Part shown: positions 24,764 to 32,713 of the stretch, in pieces
Numbering within the stretch: position 1 is the first letter of the stretch
How the letters are laid out: every line of letters begins with the position of its first letter
Assembly (NCBI GenBank): GCA_943371425.1
Contig: CALRUR010000015.1
Location: 9,866 to 73,865 of the forward strand
Direction of reading: 5' to 3'
Length of the DNA stretch: 64,000 nt
Source: CAJBVG01 sp943371425
Lineage (GTDB): Bacteria > Bacteroidota > Bacteroidia > Sphingobacteriales > Sphingobacteriaceae
The notes under the pieces: generated by a model
The model's input: only the letters and a program-made list of their open reading frames with translations
Databases searched by the model: none
Told to the model about the DNA's origin: nothing
Position numbers and translations under genes: made by a program

Positions 24764-26632
24764 ATGCAAGAAGAATCGTTGAGCGAAGTACACAGAAGTG
24801 TACAAATACCAGAAGGAAAAAACAAATGGAAAAAGTTTTTCGCATTTGTTGGGCCAGCCTATTTAGTTAGCGTTGGGTACATGGATCCGGGTAATTGGGC
24901 AACAGACATTGCGGGTGGTAGTATGTTTGGTTATCAATTATTATGGGTATTGTTAATGTCGAACTTAATGGCGCTATTACTACAAAGTTTAAGTGCTCGT
25001 TTAGGCATTGTAAGAGGCTTAGATTTAGCACAAGCCTCTCGTAAAATTTATCCATCGTGGGTAAACATTCCTTTGTATGTATTGGCGGAGTTAGCCATTG
25101 CAGCATGCGACCTAGCAGAAATAATAGGCATGGCCATAGGTTTGCAATTATTATTTGGCATCCCTTTACTTTTTGGTATTTGCATAACTGTTTTTGATAC
25201 TTTGCTTTTATTATTTTTGATGAATAGAGGTATTAAAATTCTAGAACGATTTATCATCTCTTTAATATTTGTAATAGGTGTTTCCTTTTTGATGGAGCTT
25301 TTTATTTCTCAGCCCAACATATCTGAAGTAGTAACAGGCTTTATTCCTACCAAATTAGATGGCAGTGCATTGTATATAGCCATTGGTATTATTGGCGCCA
25401 CGGTGATGCCACATAATTTGTATTTGCACTCCTCATTAGTACAAACACGTTCTATTAATAAAACATATAGTGGCATTAAAGATGCGTTAAAATATAATTT
25501 TATAGACAGTACCATTGCGTTGAATTTGGCCTTTTTTGTAAACGCCTCTATATTAATATTAGCAGCCACTGCATTTTATAAAAACGGATTATTTCAAGTA
25601 GCAGAAATACAAGATGCACACCGATTATTATCGGATATATTCGGAAATTTAGCACCAACTTTATTTGCAATTGCCTTAATATGTGCGGGGCAAAGTTCTA
25701 CAATTACAGGCACTTTGGCAGGGCAAATAGTAATGGAGGGTTATTTGAATTTAAGAATTAGACCTTGGTTACGACGATTAATTACACGCCTAATTGCAGT
25801 TACGCCGGCATTTGTAACCATCTTATATTTTGGTGAAGAAAAGTTGGGAGCATTGTTAATACTAAGTCAGGTAGTACTAAGTTTACAACTTGGTTTTGCA
25901 ATAATTCCATTAATACATTTTACTTCAGATAAAAAACAGATGGAGAAATTTGTGATTAAAAATTGGTTGAAAATTTTAGCATGGATTAGCGCCATCATCA
26001 TCATCAGTTTAAATATAAAATTAGTATATGAGTATATAACTGATTGGATACAAACGGCAGAAAGCACATGGGTAATTTATTATTTAGTATTACCAATAAT
26101 TGCCTTTTTTGCATTCCTGTTGAGCTACATAATTTTGCAACCATGGATTAGTAAAAACATGCGACCATTGGTTTTACCACATGCTGGTTTTAATAGGTTC
26201 GAAATTAATTTGCCAAAGCAAGCAGAACGAATTTTAATACCAATAGATTTTAGTTCTTTTGATAAAATTGCCATTAATCAGGCCTTGCAAATAGGAGGGA
26301 ACACCGCAACCTATATATTGGTGCATGTGGTGGAAACTGTTGCTGCACGGTATTCTGGCAAGCAATCCGACGATCAGGAAACTCGAACAGATAAAGAGGA
26401 ATTGGAATTATTTGTAACGGAATTGAAGAAAAATAATTTCAATACAGAATCTATAATTGGATACGGAAACCCTGCAAAAGCAATTGCCGATATTGCAAGT
26501 ACCGAACAGGTAGATTTAATTGTAATGGCAGCGCATGGGCATAGGGGTATTAAAGATTTATTGCTAGGTTCTACTTTAGACACTTTACGCCACCGTGTGA
26601 AGATTCCGGTGTTAATAGCAAGAGAAAAGTAA
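24764..26632 (+). CDS. mntH: Nramp manganese/metal transporter fused to a universal stress domain
   Basis: 622 aa. Residues about 20-470 form the Nramp transporter with its metal-binding marks DPGNWATD (Asp41, Asn44) and MPHN (Met215 to Asn218), and about eleven membrane segments. Residues about 485-622 form a UspA domain (ERILIPIDFSSFDKIA, AAHGHRGIKDLLLGST, the usual G-x-x-G...GS nucleotide loop). It imports Mn(II) with protons. The cytosolic Usp tail may link transport to nucleotide or stress state. Directly follows the DtxR-type regulator. A stutter repeat begins right after the stop. Confidence 0.92.
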   Translation: MQEESLSEVHRSVQIPEGKNKWKKFFAFVGPAYLVSVGYMDPGNWATDIAGGSMFGYQLLWVLLMSNLMALLLQSLSARLGIVRGLDLAQASRKIYPSWVNIPLYVLAELAIAACDLAEIIGMAIGLQLLFGIPLLFGICITVFDTLLLLFLMNRGIKILERFIISLIFVIGVSFLMELFISQPNISEVVTGFIPTKLDGSALYIAIGIIGATVMPHNLYLHSSLVQTRSINKTYSGIKDALKYNFIDSTIALNLAFFVNASILILAATAFYKNGLFQVAEIQDAHRLLSDIFGNLAPTLFAIALICAGQSSTITGTLAGQIVMEGYLNLRIRPWLRRLITRLIAVTPAFVTILYFGEEKLGALLILSQVVLSLQLGFAIIPLIHFTSDKKQMEKFVIKNWLKILAWISAIIIISLNIKLVYEYITDWIQTAESTWVIYYLVLPIIAFFAFLLSYIILQPWISKNMRPLVLPHAGFNRFEINLPKQAERILIPIDFSSFDKIAINQALQIGGNTATYILVHVVETVAARYSGKQSDDQETRTDKEELELFVTELKKNNFNTESIIGYGNPAKAIADIASTEQVDLIVMAAHGHRGIKDLLLGSTLDTLRHRVKIPVLIAREK

Positions 26633-26720
26633 ATCGAACTGGCGAACTGGCGAATTAACGAGGGTGCAACTTAGCTTCGTTTCGATAATTCGATAATTCG
26701 ACAATTCGAAATTTCGATCA
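26633..26720. repeat. Stutter repeats between mntH and smpB (ATTCGATA word)
   Basis: CGAACTGGCGAACTGGCGAA near 26636, then TTTCGATAATTCGATAATTC and CGACAATTCGAAATTTCGAT to 26718. The gap of 85 bases is nearly all repeat. It starts 4 bases after the mntH stop and ends at the smpB stop codon. Confidence 0.65.
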
Positions 26721-27164
26721 CCGAATCGTTCTACCGAGTTCAACCTTTGCATCTCGTTCTTTGAGTGCATCACGTTTATCGTGCAGTTTTTTACCTTGGG
26801 CAAGGGCTATTTCCATTTTTGCAAATCCTCGATCGGTAAAGAAAATTTGTAAGGGTACAATGGTGGTACCTTTGTCTTGCGATTTTTGTTGAAGCTTACG
26901 TAATTCTTTTTTATTAAGTAATAATTTGCGATTACGTTTAGGTTCGTGGTTGTAAAATGAACCCATGCTGTATTCGGAGATGTGAATGTTAAAAGCAAAT
27001 AGTTCATTGCCTACAAAAGTGCAGAAGCCATCGCTTAAGTTAGCTTTGCCAGCACGTATTGATTTTATTTCGGTACCGAGCAGTTCAATTCCAGCAACAT
27101 ATTTATCTAAAATATGATATTCGAAGTAGGCCTTCTTATTTTTTATGCTAATGTTTTCTGCCAT
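26718..27164 (-). CDS. smpB: SsrA-binding protein
   Basis: 148 aa from the ATG at 27164. Binds the tRNA-like end of tmRNA and places it in the empty ribosomal A site. Marks are KKAYFEYHILDKYVAGIELL, GTEIKSIRAGKANLSDGFC, REPKR-type HEPKRNRKLLLNK, and VPLQIFFTDRGFAKMEIALA, with a basic tail (KKLHDKRDALKERDAK) that enters the mRNA channel. The partner RNA is at 6895-7285. A -7 box ends only 7 bases before the ATG, so the message may be almost leaderless. Confidence 0.96.
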   Translation of the reverse strand: MAENISIKNKKAYFEYHILDKYVAGIELLGTEIKSIRAGKANLSDGFCTFVGNELFAFNIHISEYSMGSFYNHEPKRNRKLLLNKKELRKLQQKSQDKGTTIVPLQIFFTDRGFAKMEIALAQGKKLHDKRDALKERDAKVELGRTIR

Positions 27165-27171
27165 GGGGCTG

Positions 27172-27179
27172 CAAATATA
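27172..27179 (-). promoter_or_regulatory. -7 promoter box of smpB
   Basis: TATATTTG on the minus strand, ending 7 bases before the start codon. Transcription would begin at or within a few bases of the ATG. Confidence 0.55.
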
Positions 27180-27188
27180 CAAAATAAA

Positions 27189-27218
27189 AAAACCTTCTGG
27201 GTTTTGCCAGAAGGTTTT
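27189..27218 (-). terminator. Terminator between the lipoprotein gene and smpB
   Basis: AAAACCTTCTGG (27189-27200) pairs with CCAGAAGGTTTT (27207-27218), followed by TTTATTTTG on the minus strand. It lies 26 bases past the lipoprotein stop. Confidence 0.88.
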
Positions 27219-27243
27219 ATCTAAAGAATACCGATTGGTATTT

Positions 27244-28113
27244 TTATTGGCAAAGTAGATTTCCGCTACCTTTTACTTTTTTACCTAAATCCAGTTCACC
27301 ATCTTGGTCGAATGCTAATTCTGCCATATCAATTGCAGAGAAAGCGTAAGAACCAGAAGATGCATTTAAACTACCTTTAGTTGATACATAAATTAATGCA
27401 TCTTCAAAGTTTTCTAAAGAACCATCTTGTTTAAGTTTAGAAAAATCAATTACTTCAATAATTCCAAATTTACCAGTAGGAATTTCTTCTCCTAATAAAT
27501 CTAAATCAAGTTTATAACTTCCAGATGAACCATCGCCAACTGTAATCATAAACACCATATAGTCTAAGCGAGCGTTTTCTGGATCGGTAAATTCTCCTGC
27601 AATTCCAATTACTAAATTGAAATCATCTCCTTCAAAACCCGATATTTCTCCAAACATTTCTGCTGCATCTGCACAAAAAATATAATCTAAGTTTATACTC
27701 TTTCCATCAACAGTCATGCTACCACCACCAGCAGATAAGGTACCTTTTAACTCAAAAGAGTTGGTAGGTTCACCAGAGCTGTAAGTGTTTGAGCCTTCAC
27801 CATTAGAGAAATTACTTGAACCTTGATCGTTTGCAAATGAAGTAGAGCTATTGTCGCCAGAGAAATTAACTACTTTATCTCCAGAACTAAAGCTAACTCC
27901 GCCACCATCACTAGTGATGCTTGTAGCACCGTTAGCTGTTTTGAAGTTATACTTTAAACTTTTAACTTTTTTTAATACTTGCTCTTGAGCAGTTTCATTT
28001 GATTTAGCGGTAACGCCATCAAAATCTTGCTTAGAACAAGATGATAAGGTAAAAGTTAAAAATGCAAATGCCCCAACCAGGAGCATTTGCATAAAGCTTT
28101 TATTTGCTTTCAT
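27244..28113 (-). CDS. Unknown lipoprotein with Ser/Gly/Asn-rich segment
   Basis: 289 aa from the ATG at 28113. The lipobox FTLSSC is followed by SKQDFDG. Residues about 70-130 hold a repetitive stretch of short strands (VNFSGDNSSTSFANDQGSS, NFSNGEGSNTYSSGE) with a period near 10-12, which looks like a small stacked-strand or adhesin-like region. The C-terminal part has no family that I know. It lies 14 bases after the barrel gene at 28128 on the same strand, so the two probably form an envelope operon. Confidence 0.75.
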   Translation of the reverse strand: MKANKSFMQMLLVGAFAFLTFTLSSCSKQDFDGVTAKSNETAQEQVLKKVKSLKYNFKTANGATSITSDGGGVSFSSGDKVVNFSGDNSSTSFANDQGSSNFSNGEGSNTYSSGEPTNSFELKGTLSAGGGSMTVDGKSINLDYIFCADAAEMFGEISGFEGDDFNLVIGIAGEFTDPENARLDYMVFMITVGDGSSGSYKLDLDLLGEEIPTGKFGIIEVIDFSKLKQDGSLENFEDALIYVSTKGSLNASSGSYAFSAIDMAELAFDQDGELDLGKKVKGSGNLLCQ

Positions 28114-28127
28114 ATTTTTTTTGTTTG

Positions 28128-28799
28128 TTAGAATGCCCAACCTAAACGGAATGCACCGTTGAAGTTTGGACCGAAGTTAAAAGTACTTCCTGGTTTTTGA
28201 TCATCAATAGATGGAGCTCCAGAAACACTTGATTCAGTTTTAATAGTAGCTGAGTTTACTAATTGTAAACCGTAACCAACTTCTACTCCCATGTAAATTT
28301 TGTTTGTAATGTAATAATCAGCACCAGCTACAACGTTAGCACCTAATCTGAAAAATCCATTTGTACCTTTAGTAGTTAATTCTTCTACTTGGTTAACTGT
28401 TGCACCTTCAAATTCTGAAACATCTGTTGACGATTGGAAACCGATGTCTAAAACAGCTCCCATGTAAGGTGATAATCTGTTTGTACCAGCCATGTGTTTC
28501 TCAATACCTGGTTGTAAGCTAATTCCTAATACAGATGCTTTGTCGTATAATTCAACCGAACCATCGGCAGTTGTACCTGTTCTAGTTTTTGAGCTTGCGT
28601 AGTTGATGTTCAAGCCTAATCTGTAAGCAGTAGTTGCATCGTTAAACATTCTTAGTTTAATACCATTGATGCTTATTGGAGCTCCGCCTAATGGTGCGAA
28701 GTTTACTTCCAAGGTCTTCTGACCAGCTTCAGGTTTGAATTGTGCAGATGCAAAAGTAGCTACTCCTGCAAACACTGCGATTAACATTAATTTTTTCAT
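28128..28799 (-). CDS. Outer-membrane beta-barrel protein
   Basis: 223 aa. Signal peptide (MKKLMLIAVFAGVATFASA, then Q), then paired amphipathic strands: TLEVNFAPLGGAPISINGIK, AYRLGLNINYASS, LQPGIEKHMAGTNRLSPYMG, FRLGANVVAGADYYITNKIY and MGVEVGYGLQLVNS, ending FNGAFRLGWAF with a terminal aromatic, as barrels need. Belongs to the general OmpW/Omp_b-brl class. First gene of the pair with the downstream lipoprotein, with a TAGATTTG box 44 bases upstream. Confidence 0.85.
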   Translation of the reverse strand: MKKLMLIAVFAGVATFASAQFKPEAGQKTLEVNFAPLGGAPISINGIKLRMFNDATTAYRLGLNINYASSKTRTGTTADGSVELYDKASVLGISLQPGIEKHMAGTNRLSPYMGAVLDIGFQSSTDVSEFEGATVNQVEELTTKGTNGFFRLGANVVAGADYYITNKIYMGVEVGYGLQLVNSATIKTESSVSGAPSIDDQKPGSTFNFGPNFNGAFRLGWAF

Positions 28800-28843
28800 A
28801 CTTTTTTTTAGTTTTAAGTTTAATGTAATAAAAAATTGTAAAC

Positions 28844-28851
28844 CAAATCTA
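28844..28851 (-). promoter_or_regulatory. -7 promoter box of the barrel-lipoprotein pair
   Basis: TAGATTTG on the minus strand, 44 bases before the ATG at 28799. An imperfect 12-bp inverted repeat (TTAACATcTGTT at 28905-28916, AACAtATGTTAA at 28928-28939) lies 54 bases further upstream and could be an operator. Confidence 0.5.
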
Positions 28852-28991
28852 AAGAATTTTATAATTGCTTTTATCGCTAACGAGCTTCCATGGCTTTGTA
28901 TTTATTAACATCTGTTGGTAACTTATGAACATATGTTAATTGTAAAAAGTGCTTTAACGAATATCTAAATTGAGTTTTTATACTCTATTAA

Positions 28992-29669
28992 CTACCAAGC
29001 TTGCTCACCAATCATCGGTACAAAACGAAATGAATCGAGCACTTCAGTATGAAATTCAGTTTGGTTAATGCGCTCTACTAAATTCATTTTTTGTTGTTTT
29101 TCATTGCCCACCGGAATTACCATTCTGCCCCCAATTTTTAATTGAGCCAGTAATGTATTTGGGATGCTTGGTGAACCAGCAGTACAAATAATCTTATCAA
29201 AAGGAGCAAAGGCGGGGATGCCTTTAGAACCATCACCATAAAAATACTTAGGTTTATAAGAAAGGGAGTTTAAGAGTTTCTTTGTTTTATCAAAAAGTTC
29301 TTTTTGGCGTTCAATTGTGTATACTTCTGCCCCTAACTCTAATAAAATGGAAGTTTGGTAGCCCGAACCGGTACCAATTTCTAACACTTTATCATTCTCC
29401 TTAATGTCTAATAATTCTGTTTGATAGGCAACTGTATGAGGGTGGGAGATGGTTTGCCCAGCACCGATCTGAAAGGCCTTGTCTTCATAGGCATGATCCC
29501 AGAAATCTTTGTGAAAGAAAAAGTGCCTTGGCACCATCATCATACATTCTAAAACCTTTTCATTACTGATCCCTCTTTTTTTTAAGTGCTCTACTAAAAT
29601 TTTTCGTTCACCCTTATGTTTGTAAGTATCAGTAAATTGATCAGAAATTTCTTTAATCTTCATTTGCAT
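28992..29669 (-). CDS. pcm: Protein-L-isoaspartate O-methyltransferase
   Basis: 225 aa (a second ATG lies two codons in, at 29663). It methylates isoaspartyl residues to allow repair of aged proteins. Marks are MMVPRHFFFHKDFWDHAYED, IGAGQTISHPHTVAYQTELL, the SAM-binding VLEIGTGSGYQTSILLELG, and GDGSKGIPAFAPFDKIICTAG. Length is normal. Stands alone between the barrel genes and a divergent lipoprotein gene. Confidence 0.94.
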   Translation of the reverse strand: MQMKIKEISDQFTDTYKHKGERKILVEHLKKRGISNEKVLECMMMVPRHFFFHKDFWDHAYEDKAFQIGAGQTISHPHTVAYQTELLDIKENDKVLEIGTGSGYQTSILLELGAEVYTIERQKELFDKTKKLLNSLSYKPKYFYGDGSKGIPAFAPFDKIICTAGSPSIPNTLLAQLKIGGRMVIPVGNEKQQKMNLVERINQTEFHTEVLDSFRFVPMIGEQAW

Positions 29670-29752
29670 CTTTATACTAGCTTTTCGCTTTTATCGTTTA
29701 ACCCTTAAGTTTTCAGTGGAATTCCTTATTTTCGGACAATTTTAATTCATAC

Positions 29753-30673
29753 ATGAAACAATTTTTACTAAGCACCACCCATTTTTTTACCTTCATATTT
29801 GTAATCTTAGCATTTACATCTTGCGAAATTATAAATCCTCGCGAAGATATCCCATTCTATTTGAGAATAGATTCTGTTAGTTTTATAGATTCTTCTAAAA
29901 TACCTGCAGTTGCCACCAAACCTGGGGTACATACTATAAAAGATGCATGGGTTTATGTGGATGGAATTTACATTGGTACCTATGAAGTACCAGTAAGCAT
30001 TCCTGTATATGCAGCGGCCGGCGCCCATAATATTAGTGTTTCTTCAGGAATTTTAGTGAGTGCACAAAATGGAGATCGTAGAATTTATCCTTTCTATACT
30101 ACTTATAATACAAACATCATTGCAGTATTGGGTGAAACCAATATTCTAAATGTAAAAACTTCCTACGACCCTCTATCTGTAAAATTTCCATCAGAAGCCG
30201 TTAGCCAGTTCCCTGAAGAATTTGAAGGGGTAGGGACTATTTTTAAAACTACTTTAAATTCTGATGTAGATACCATTATTAGAACCGATAATCCTAATTT
30301 AGTTTTTGATGGAAACTTTTCTATGTTAATGGAATTAGATGCAACTAAAGATTTTATGGAGTTTGAAACAGAAAAAGCATACTCTCTGCCAAATAATTCT
30401 CGTCCGGTTTATTTAGAAGTAAATTACAGAACTGATGTTAATTTAAATATTGGTTTGTATGTAATTAATAACAATGGAACAGAAGTTACAGAGTCTAGTG
30501 TAATTACAATGCTCCCAACTAATAATGAATGGAAAAAGTTGTACTTAAACCTTACTAAAACAGTTTCAAGTTTTACAAACTCGAAGTACAAAGTATATTT
30601 TAAAGCAGCTCACAATAGTGGTAACGCAACCTCTCAGGTGTTAATAGATAACTTTAGAGTGATGTATAAATGA
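29753..30673 (+). CDS. Unknown lipoprotein paired with a sugar transferase
   Basis: 306 aa. The lipobox ILAFTSC is followed by EIINPREDIPFYLRIDSVSF. The first half resembles an immunoglobulin-like sandwich (VYVDGIYIGTYEVPVSIPVY), and the second half resembles a carbohydrate-binding or jelly-roll fold (YLEVNYRTDVNLNIGLYV, KYKVYFKAAHNSG, VLIDNFRVMYK). Its stop overlaps the ATG of the next gene (ATGA), so they are translationally coupled. This hints at a role in polysaccharide handling at the surface, which is only an inference. Confidence 0.78.
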   Translation: MKQFLLSTTHFFTFIFVILAFTSCEIINPREDIPFYLRIDSVSFIDSSKIPAVATKPGVHTIKDAWVYVDGIYIGTYEVPVSIPVYAAAGAHNISVSSGILVSAQNGDRRIYPFYTTYNTNIIAVLGETNILNVKTSYDPLSVKFPSEAVSQFPEEFEGVGTIFKTTLNSDVDTIIRTDNPNLVFDGNFSMLMELDATKDFMEFETEKAYSLPNNSRPVYLEVNYRTDVNLNIGLYVINNNGTEVTESSVITMLPTNNEWKKLYLNLTKTVSSFTNSKYKVYFKAAHNSGNATSQVLIDNFRVMYK

Positions 30674-32085
30674 ACAAACTTAAACAAACACTTAAGTATT
30701 TAATAACAGATTATGCTACTTCCATAATCGTTTGGGTTTGTTTTTTTGCCTATCGTAAAATTTACGTAGAACCATTGAAATTTGGGTACGATGTTCCCAT
30801 AGATTTCGACCGTAATTTTTATTTAGGTTTACTTATTATTCCATTTTATTGGCTTACTATTTATGCTGTGAGTGGAACCTACAGAAGTATCTATAAAAAA
30901 TCGAGGTTAAAAGAATTATTACAAACTGCATCGCAAACTTTTATTGGGGTATTAGTATTATTCTTTGCCTTAATTCTTGATGATGAGGTGGCAAACTATA
31001 CTAATTATTACAAATCATTTTTAACCTTGGTTGTATTGCATTTTTTTGCTACTGCTATCCCTCGTTTAATTATAACATCTAATACAAAATCTAAAATTAA
31101 GCGCAGAATAATAGGCTTTAACACGCTTATCGTTGGTAGTAATCAAAAAGCATTTAAGCTGTTTAAAGAATTAGAATCTGAAAAAGAATCGGTAGGGTTT
31201 AAATTTTTAGGATTTATAAATGGAGACATAAATCATAAAAACGAATTAGCCCAACACTTGCCGCAGCTGGGTAAGTATGAAGATGTGGCTGATATAGTTA
31301 CTAAATACAATATACATGAAGTAATTATTGCCATCGAATCTTCGGAACATGATGACCTTAAAAAAATAATTGAAGAATTAGAGAATAGCAAAGCTGATGT
31401 AAAAATTATACCAGATATGTACGACATCATTACTGGTTCGGTAAAAATGAACCATTTATTTGGTGTACCCTTAATTCAAATTAAAACAGATTTAATGCCG
31501 GCTTGGCAATTAAACATGAAAAGAATTTTGGACGTATTTGTTTCACTTTGTTTTTTAATTATACTCTCTCCAGTTTATTTAATAACAGCCATTATAGTAA
31601 AATTAAGCTCCAAAGGCCCTGTGTTTTTTAGTCAAACGCGTATTGGCCTACATGGCAAACCTTTTAAAATTATTAAATTTCGCTCTATGGTAGTGGGTGC
31701 CGAAAAATTGGGTCCGCAACTCTCTAGCGAAAACGATTCGCGTATTACACCATTTGGTAGGTTTATGCGTAAAACTCGCCTCGATGAAATTCCTCAATTT
31801 TATAATGTTCTCATAGGCGACATGTCTTTAGTGGGTCCTCGACCTGAACGTCAGTTTTTCATCGATCAAATAATGGAGTATGCTCCTCACTATAAACATC
31901 TACAAAAAGTACGTCCGGGAATAACTTCCTGGGGGCAAGTAAAATATGGTTACGCAGAAAATGTTGAGCAAATGTTAGAACGTTTAAAATACGACATCAT
32001 TTACATCGAAAACATGAGCCTTGCGGTTGATTTTAAAATTCTGTTTTTTACCATTGCTACGGTAATACAAGGAAGAGGGAAGTAA
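30670..32085 (+). CDS. Polyprenyl-phosphate sugar-1-phosphate transferase
   Basis: 471 aa. N-terminal four membrane segments and a CoA-binding-like domain (RIIGFNTLIVGSNQKAFKLF, KFLGFING, EVIIAIES), then a membrane segment (DVFVSLCFLIILSPVYLITA) and the bacterial sugar transferase core: KGPVFFSQTRIGLHGKPFKI, KFRSM, the TRLDEIPQFYNVLIGDMSLV block and VGPRPE. It starts exopolysaccharide or O-antigen synthesis by putting a hexose-1-phosphate on undecaprenyl phosphate. The sugar cannot be told. The TAA stop runs straight into the TTAGCTAA repeat. Confidence 0.92.
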   Translation: MNKLKQTLKYLITDYATSIIVWVCFFAYRKIYVEPLKFGYDVPIDFDRNFYLGLLIIPFYWLTIYAVSGTYRSIYKKSRLKELLQTASQTFIGVLVLFFALILDDEVANYTNYYKSFLTLVVLHFFATAIPRLIITSNTKSKIKRRIIGFNTLIVGSNQKAFKLFKELESEKESVGFKFLGFINGDINHKNELAQHLPQLGKYEDVADIVTKYNIHEVIIAIESSEHDDLKKIIEELENSKADVKIIPDMYDIITGSVKMNHLFGVPLIQIKTDLMPAWQLNMKRILDVFVSLCFLIILSPVYLITAIIVKLSSKGPVFFSQTRIGLHGKPFKIIKFRSMVVGAEKLGPQLSSENDSRITPFGRFMRKTRLDEIPQFYNVLIGDMSLVGPRPERQFFIDQIMEYAPHYKHLQKVRPGITSWGQVKYGYAENVEQMLERLKYDIIYIENMSLAVDFKILFFTIATVIQGRGK

Positions 32086-32120
32086 TTAGCTAATTAGCTA
32101 ATTATCCAATTAGCTAATTA
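32086..32120. repeat. TTAGCTAATTAGC stutter repeat after the sugar transferase
   Basis: TTAGCTAATTAGCTAATTAT, then CCAATTAGCTAATTA. It begins at the base after the stop codon. It is a partial copy of the 57-bp repeats at 32128 and 32657. Confidence 0.7.
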
Positions 32121-32127
32121 AAATGTG

Positions 32128-32184
32128 CTATTTGCAATACTCTTGCTTCATTAGCTAATTAGCTAATTATCCAATCAGCTAATT
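32128..32184. repeat. 57-bp direct repeat, left copy, flanking the four-helix-bundle gene
   Basis: Matches 32657-32713 at 52 of 57 positions. Both start CTATTT and contain TACTCTTGC, then CATTAGCTAATTAGCTAATT. Its last bases supply the TAG stop of the four-helix-bundle gene (32179-32181). Confidence 0.8.
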
Positions 32185-32544
32185 TCTATTGTTTCTTTTT
32201 GAAGTGGTGATGATTGAATTTACAATTCTTGCAATTTCATCTAATCCAATATTCAAATCATTTAAATCGTATTTATCGTAAGATTTTTCGATAAGCTCAA
32301 GCCAATATTCAGTTTCATCTATTTCTTTTGCTGCAATTTTCATTTTATGAATGAAATCTAACTTGCTTTCTGCATTTTGTGCTTCTCTGATGTTAGCACC
32401 AATTGAAGTTCCTGATTTTATTAATTGATTCGATAAATTTCTTCGATTATCGAGATATAATTGATCTGAAAGTTTAATGATTTTTACAGAGAATGAAATG
32501 CTTTTTATAATAATTGGATTATCTTTTTGAAATTTCTTATTCAT
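32179..32544 (-). CDS. Four-helix-bundle protein of the S23 (rRNA intervening sequence) family
   Basis: 121 aa. The pattern FSVKIIKLSDQLYL, the NQLIKSGTSIGANIREAQNA block, FIHKMKIAAKEIDETEYWLE and a Ile/Ala-rich last helix is the S23 family (TIGR02436). Members occur inside 23S rRNA intervening sequences or near mobile or diversity-generating elements; the biochemical role is not settled. The gene is bracketed by 57-bp direct repeats (32128 and 32657), its stop codon lies inside the left one, and it faces against the upstream sugar transferase. This suggests a gene carried as a cassette. Confidence 0.88.
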   Translation of the reverse strand: MNKKFQKDNPIIIKSISFSVKIIKLSDQLYLDNRRNLSNQLIKSGTSIGANIREAQNAESKLDFIHKMKIAAKEIDETEYWLELIEKSYDKYDLNDLNIGLDEIARIVNSIITTSKRNNRN

Positions 32545-32589
32545 TTACAAATGATCATAAATAAAATGAATTATTCAACTGCATAAATA

Positions 32590-32634
32590 CAGGATTATTT
32601 ATCATCCTGTATATATCATCCTGCATTTATCATC
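32590..32634. repeat. Short repeats of TATCATCCTG
   Basis: Three tandem-like copies of a TATCATCCTG word (about 32600-32634: ATCATCCTGTATATATCATC, CTGCATTTATCATC) just upstream of the four-helix-bundle gene. They are not part of the 57-bp repeat. Confidence 0.55.
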
Positions 32635-32656
32635 TTAATTAGCCAATCAAATAGTT

Positions 32657-32713
32657 CTATTTCCATTACTCTTGCTCCATTAGCTAATTAGCTAATTATC
32701 CTATTAGCTAATT
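32657..32713. repeat. 57-bp direct repeat, right copy, touching the priA stop
   Basis: Right-hand copy of the 32128-32184 repeat (5 mismatches). It ends inside the priA stop codon (32712-32714). Confidence 0.8.
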
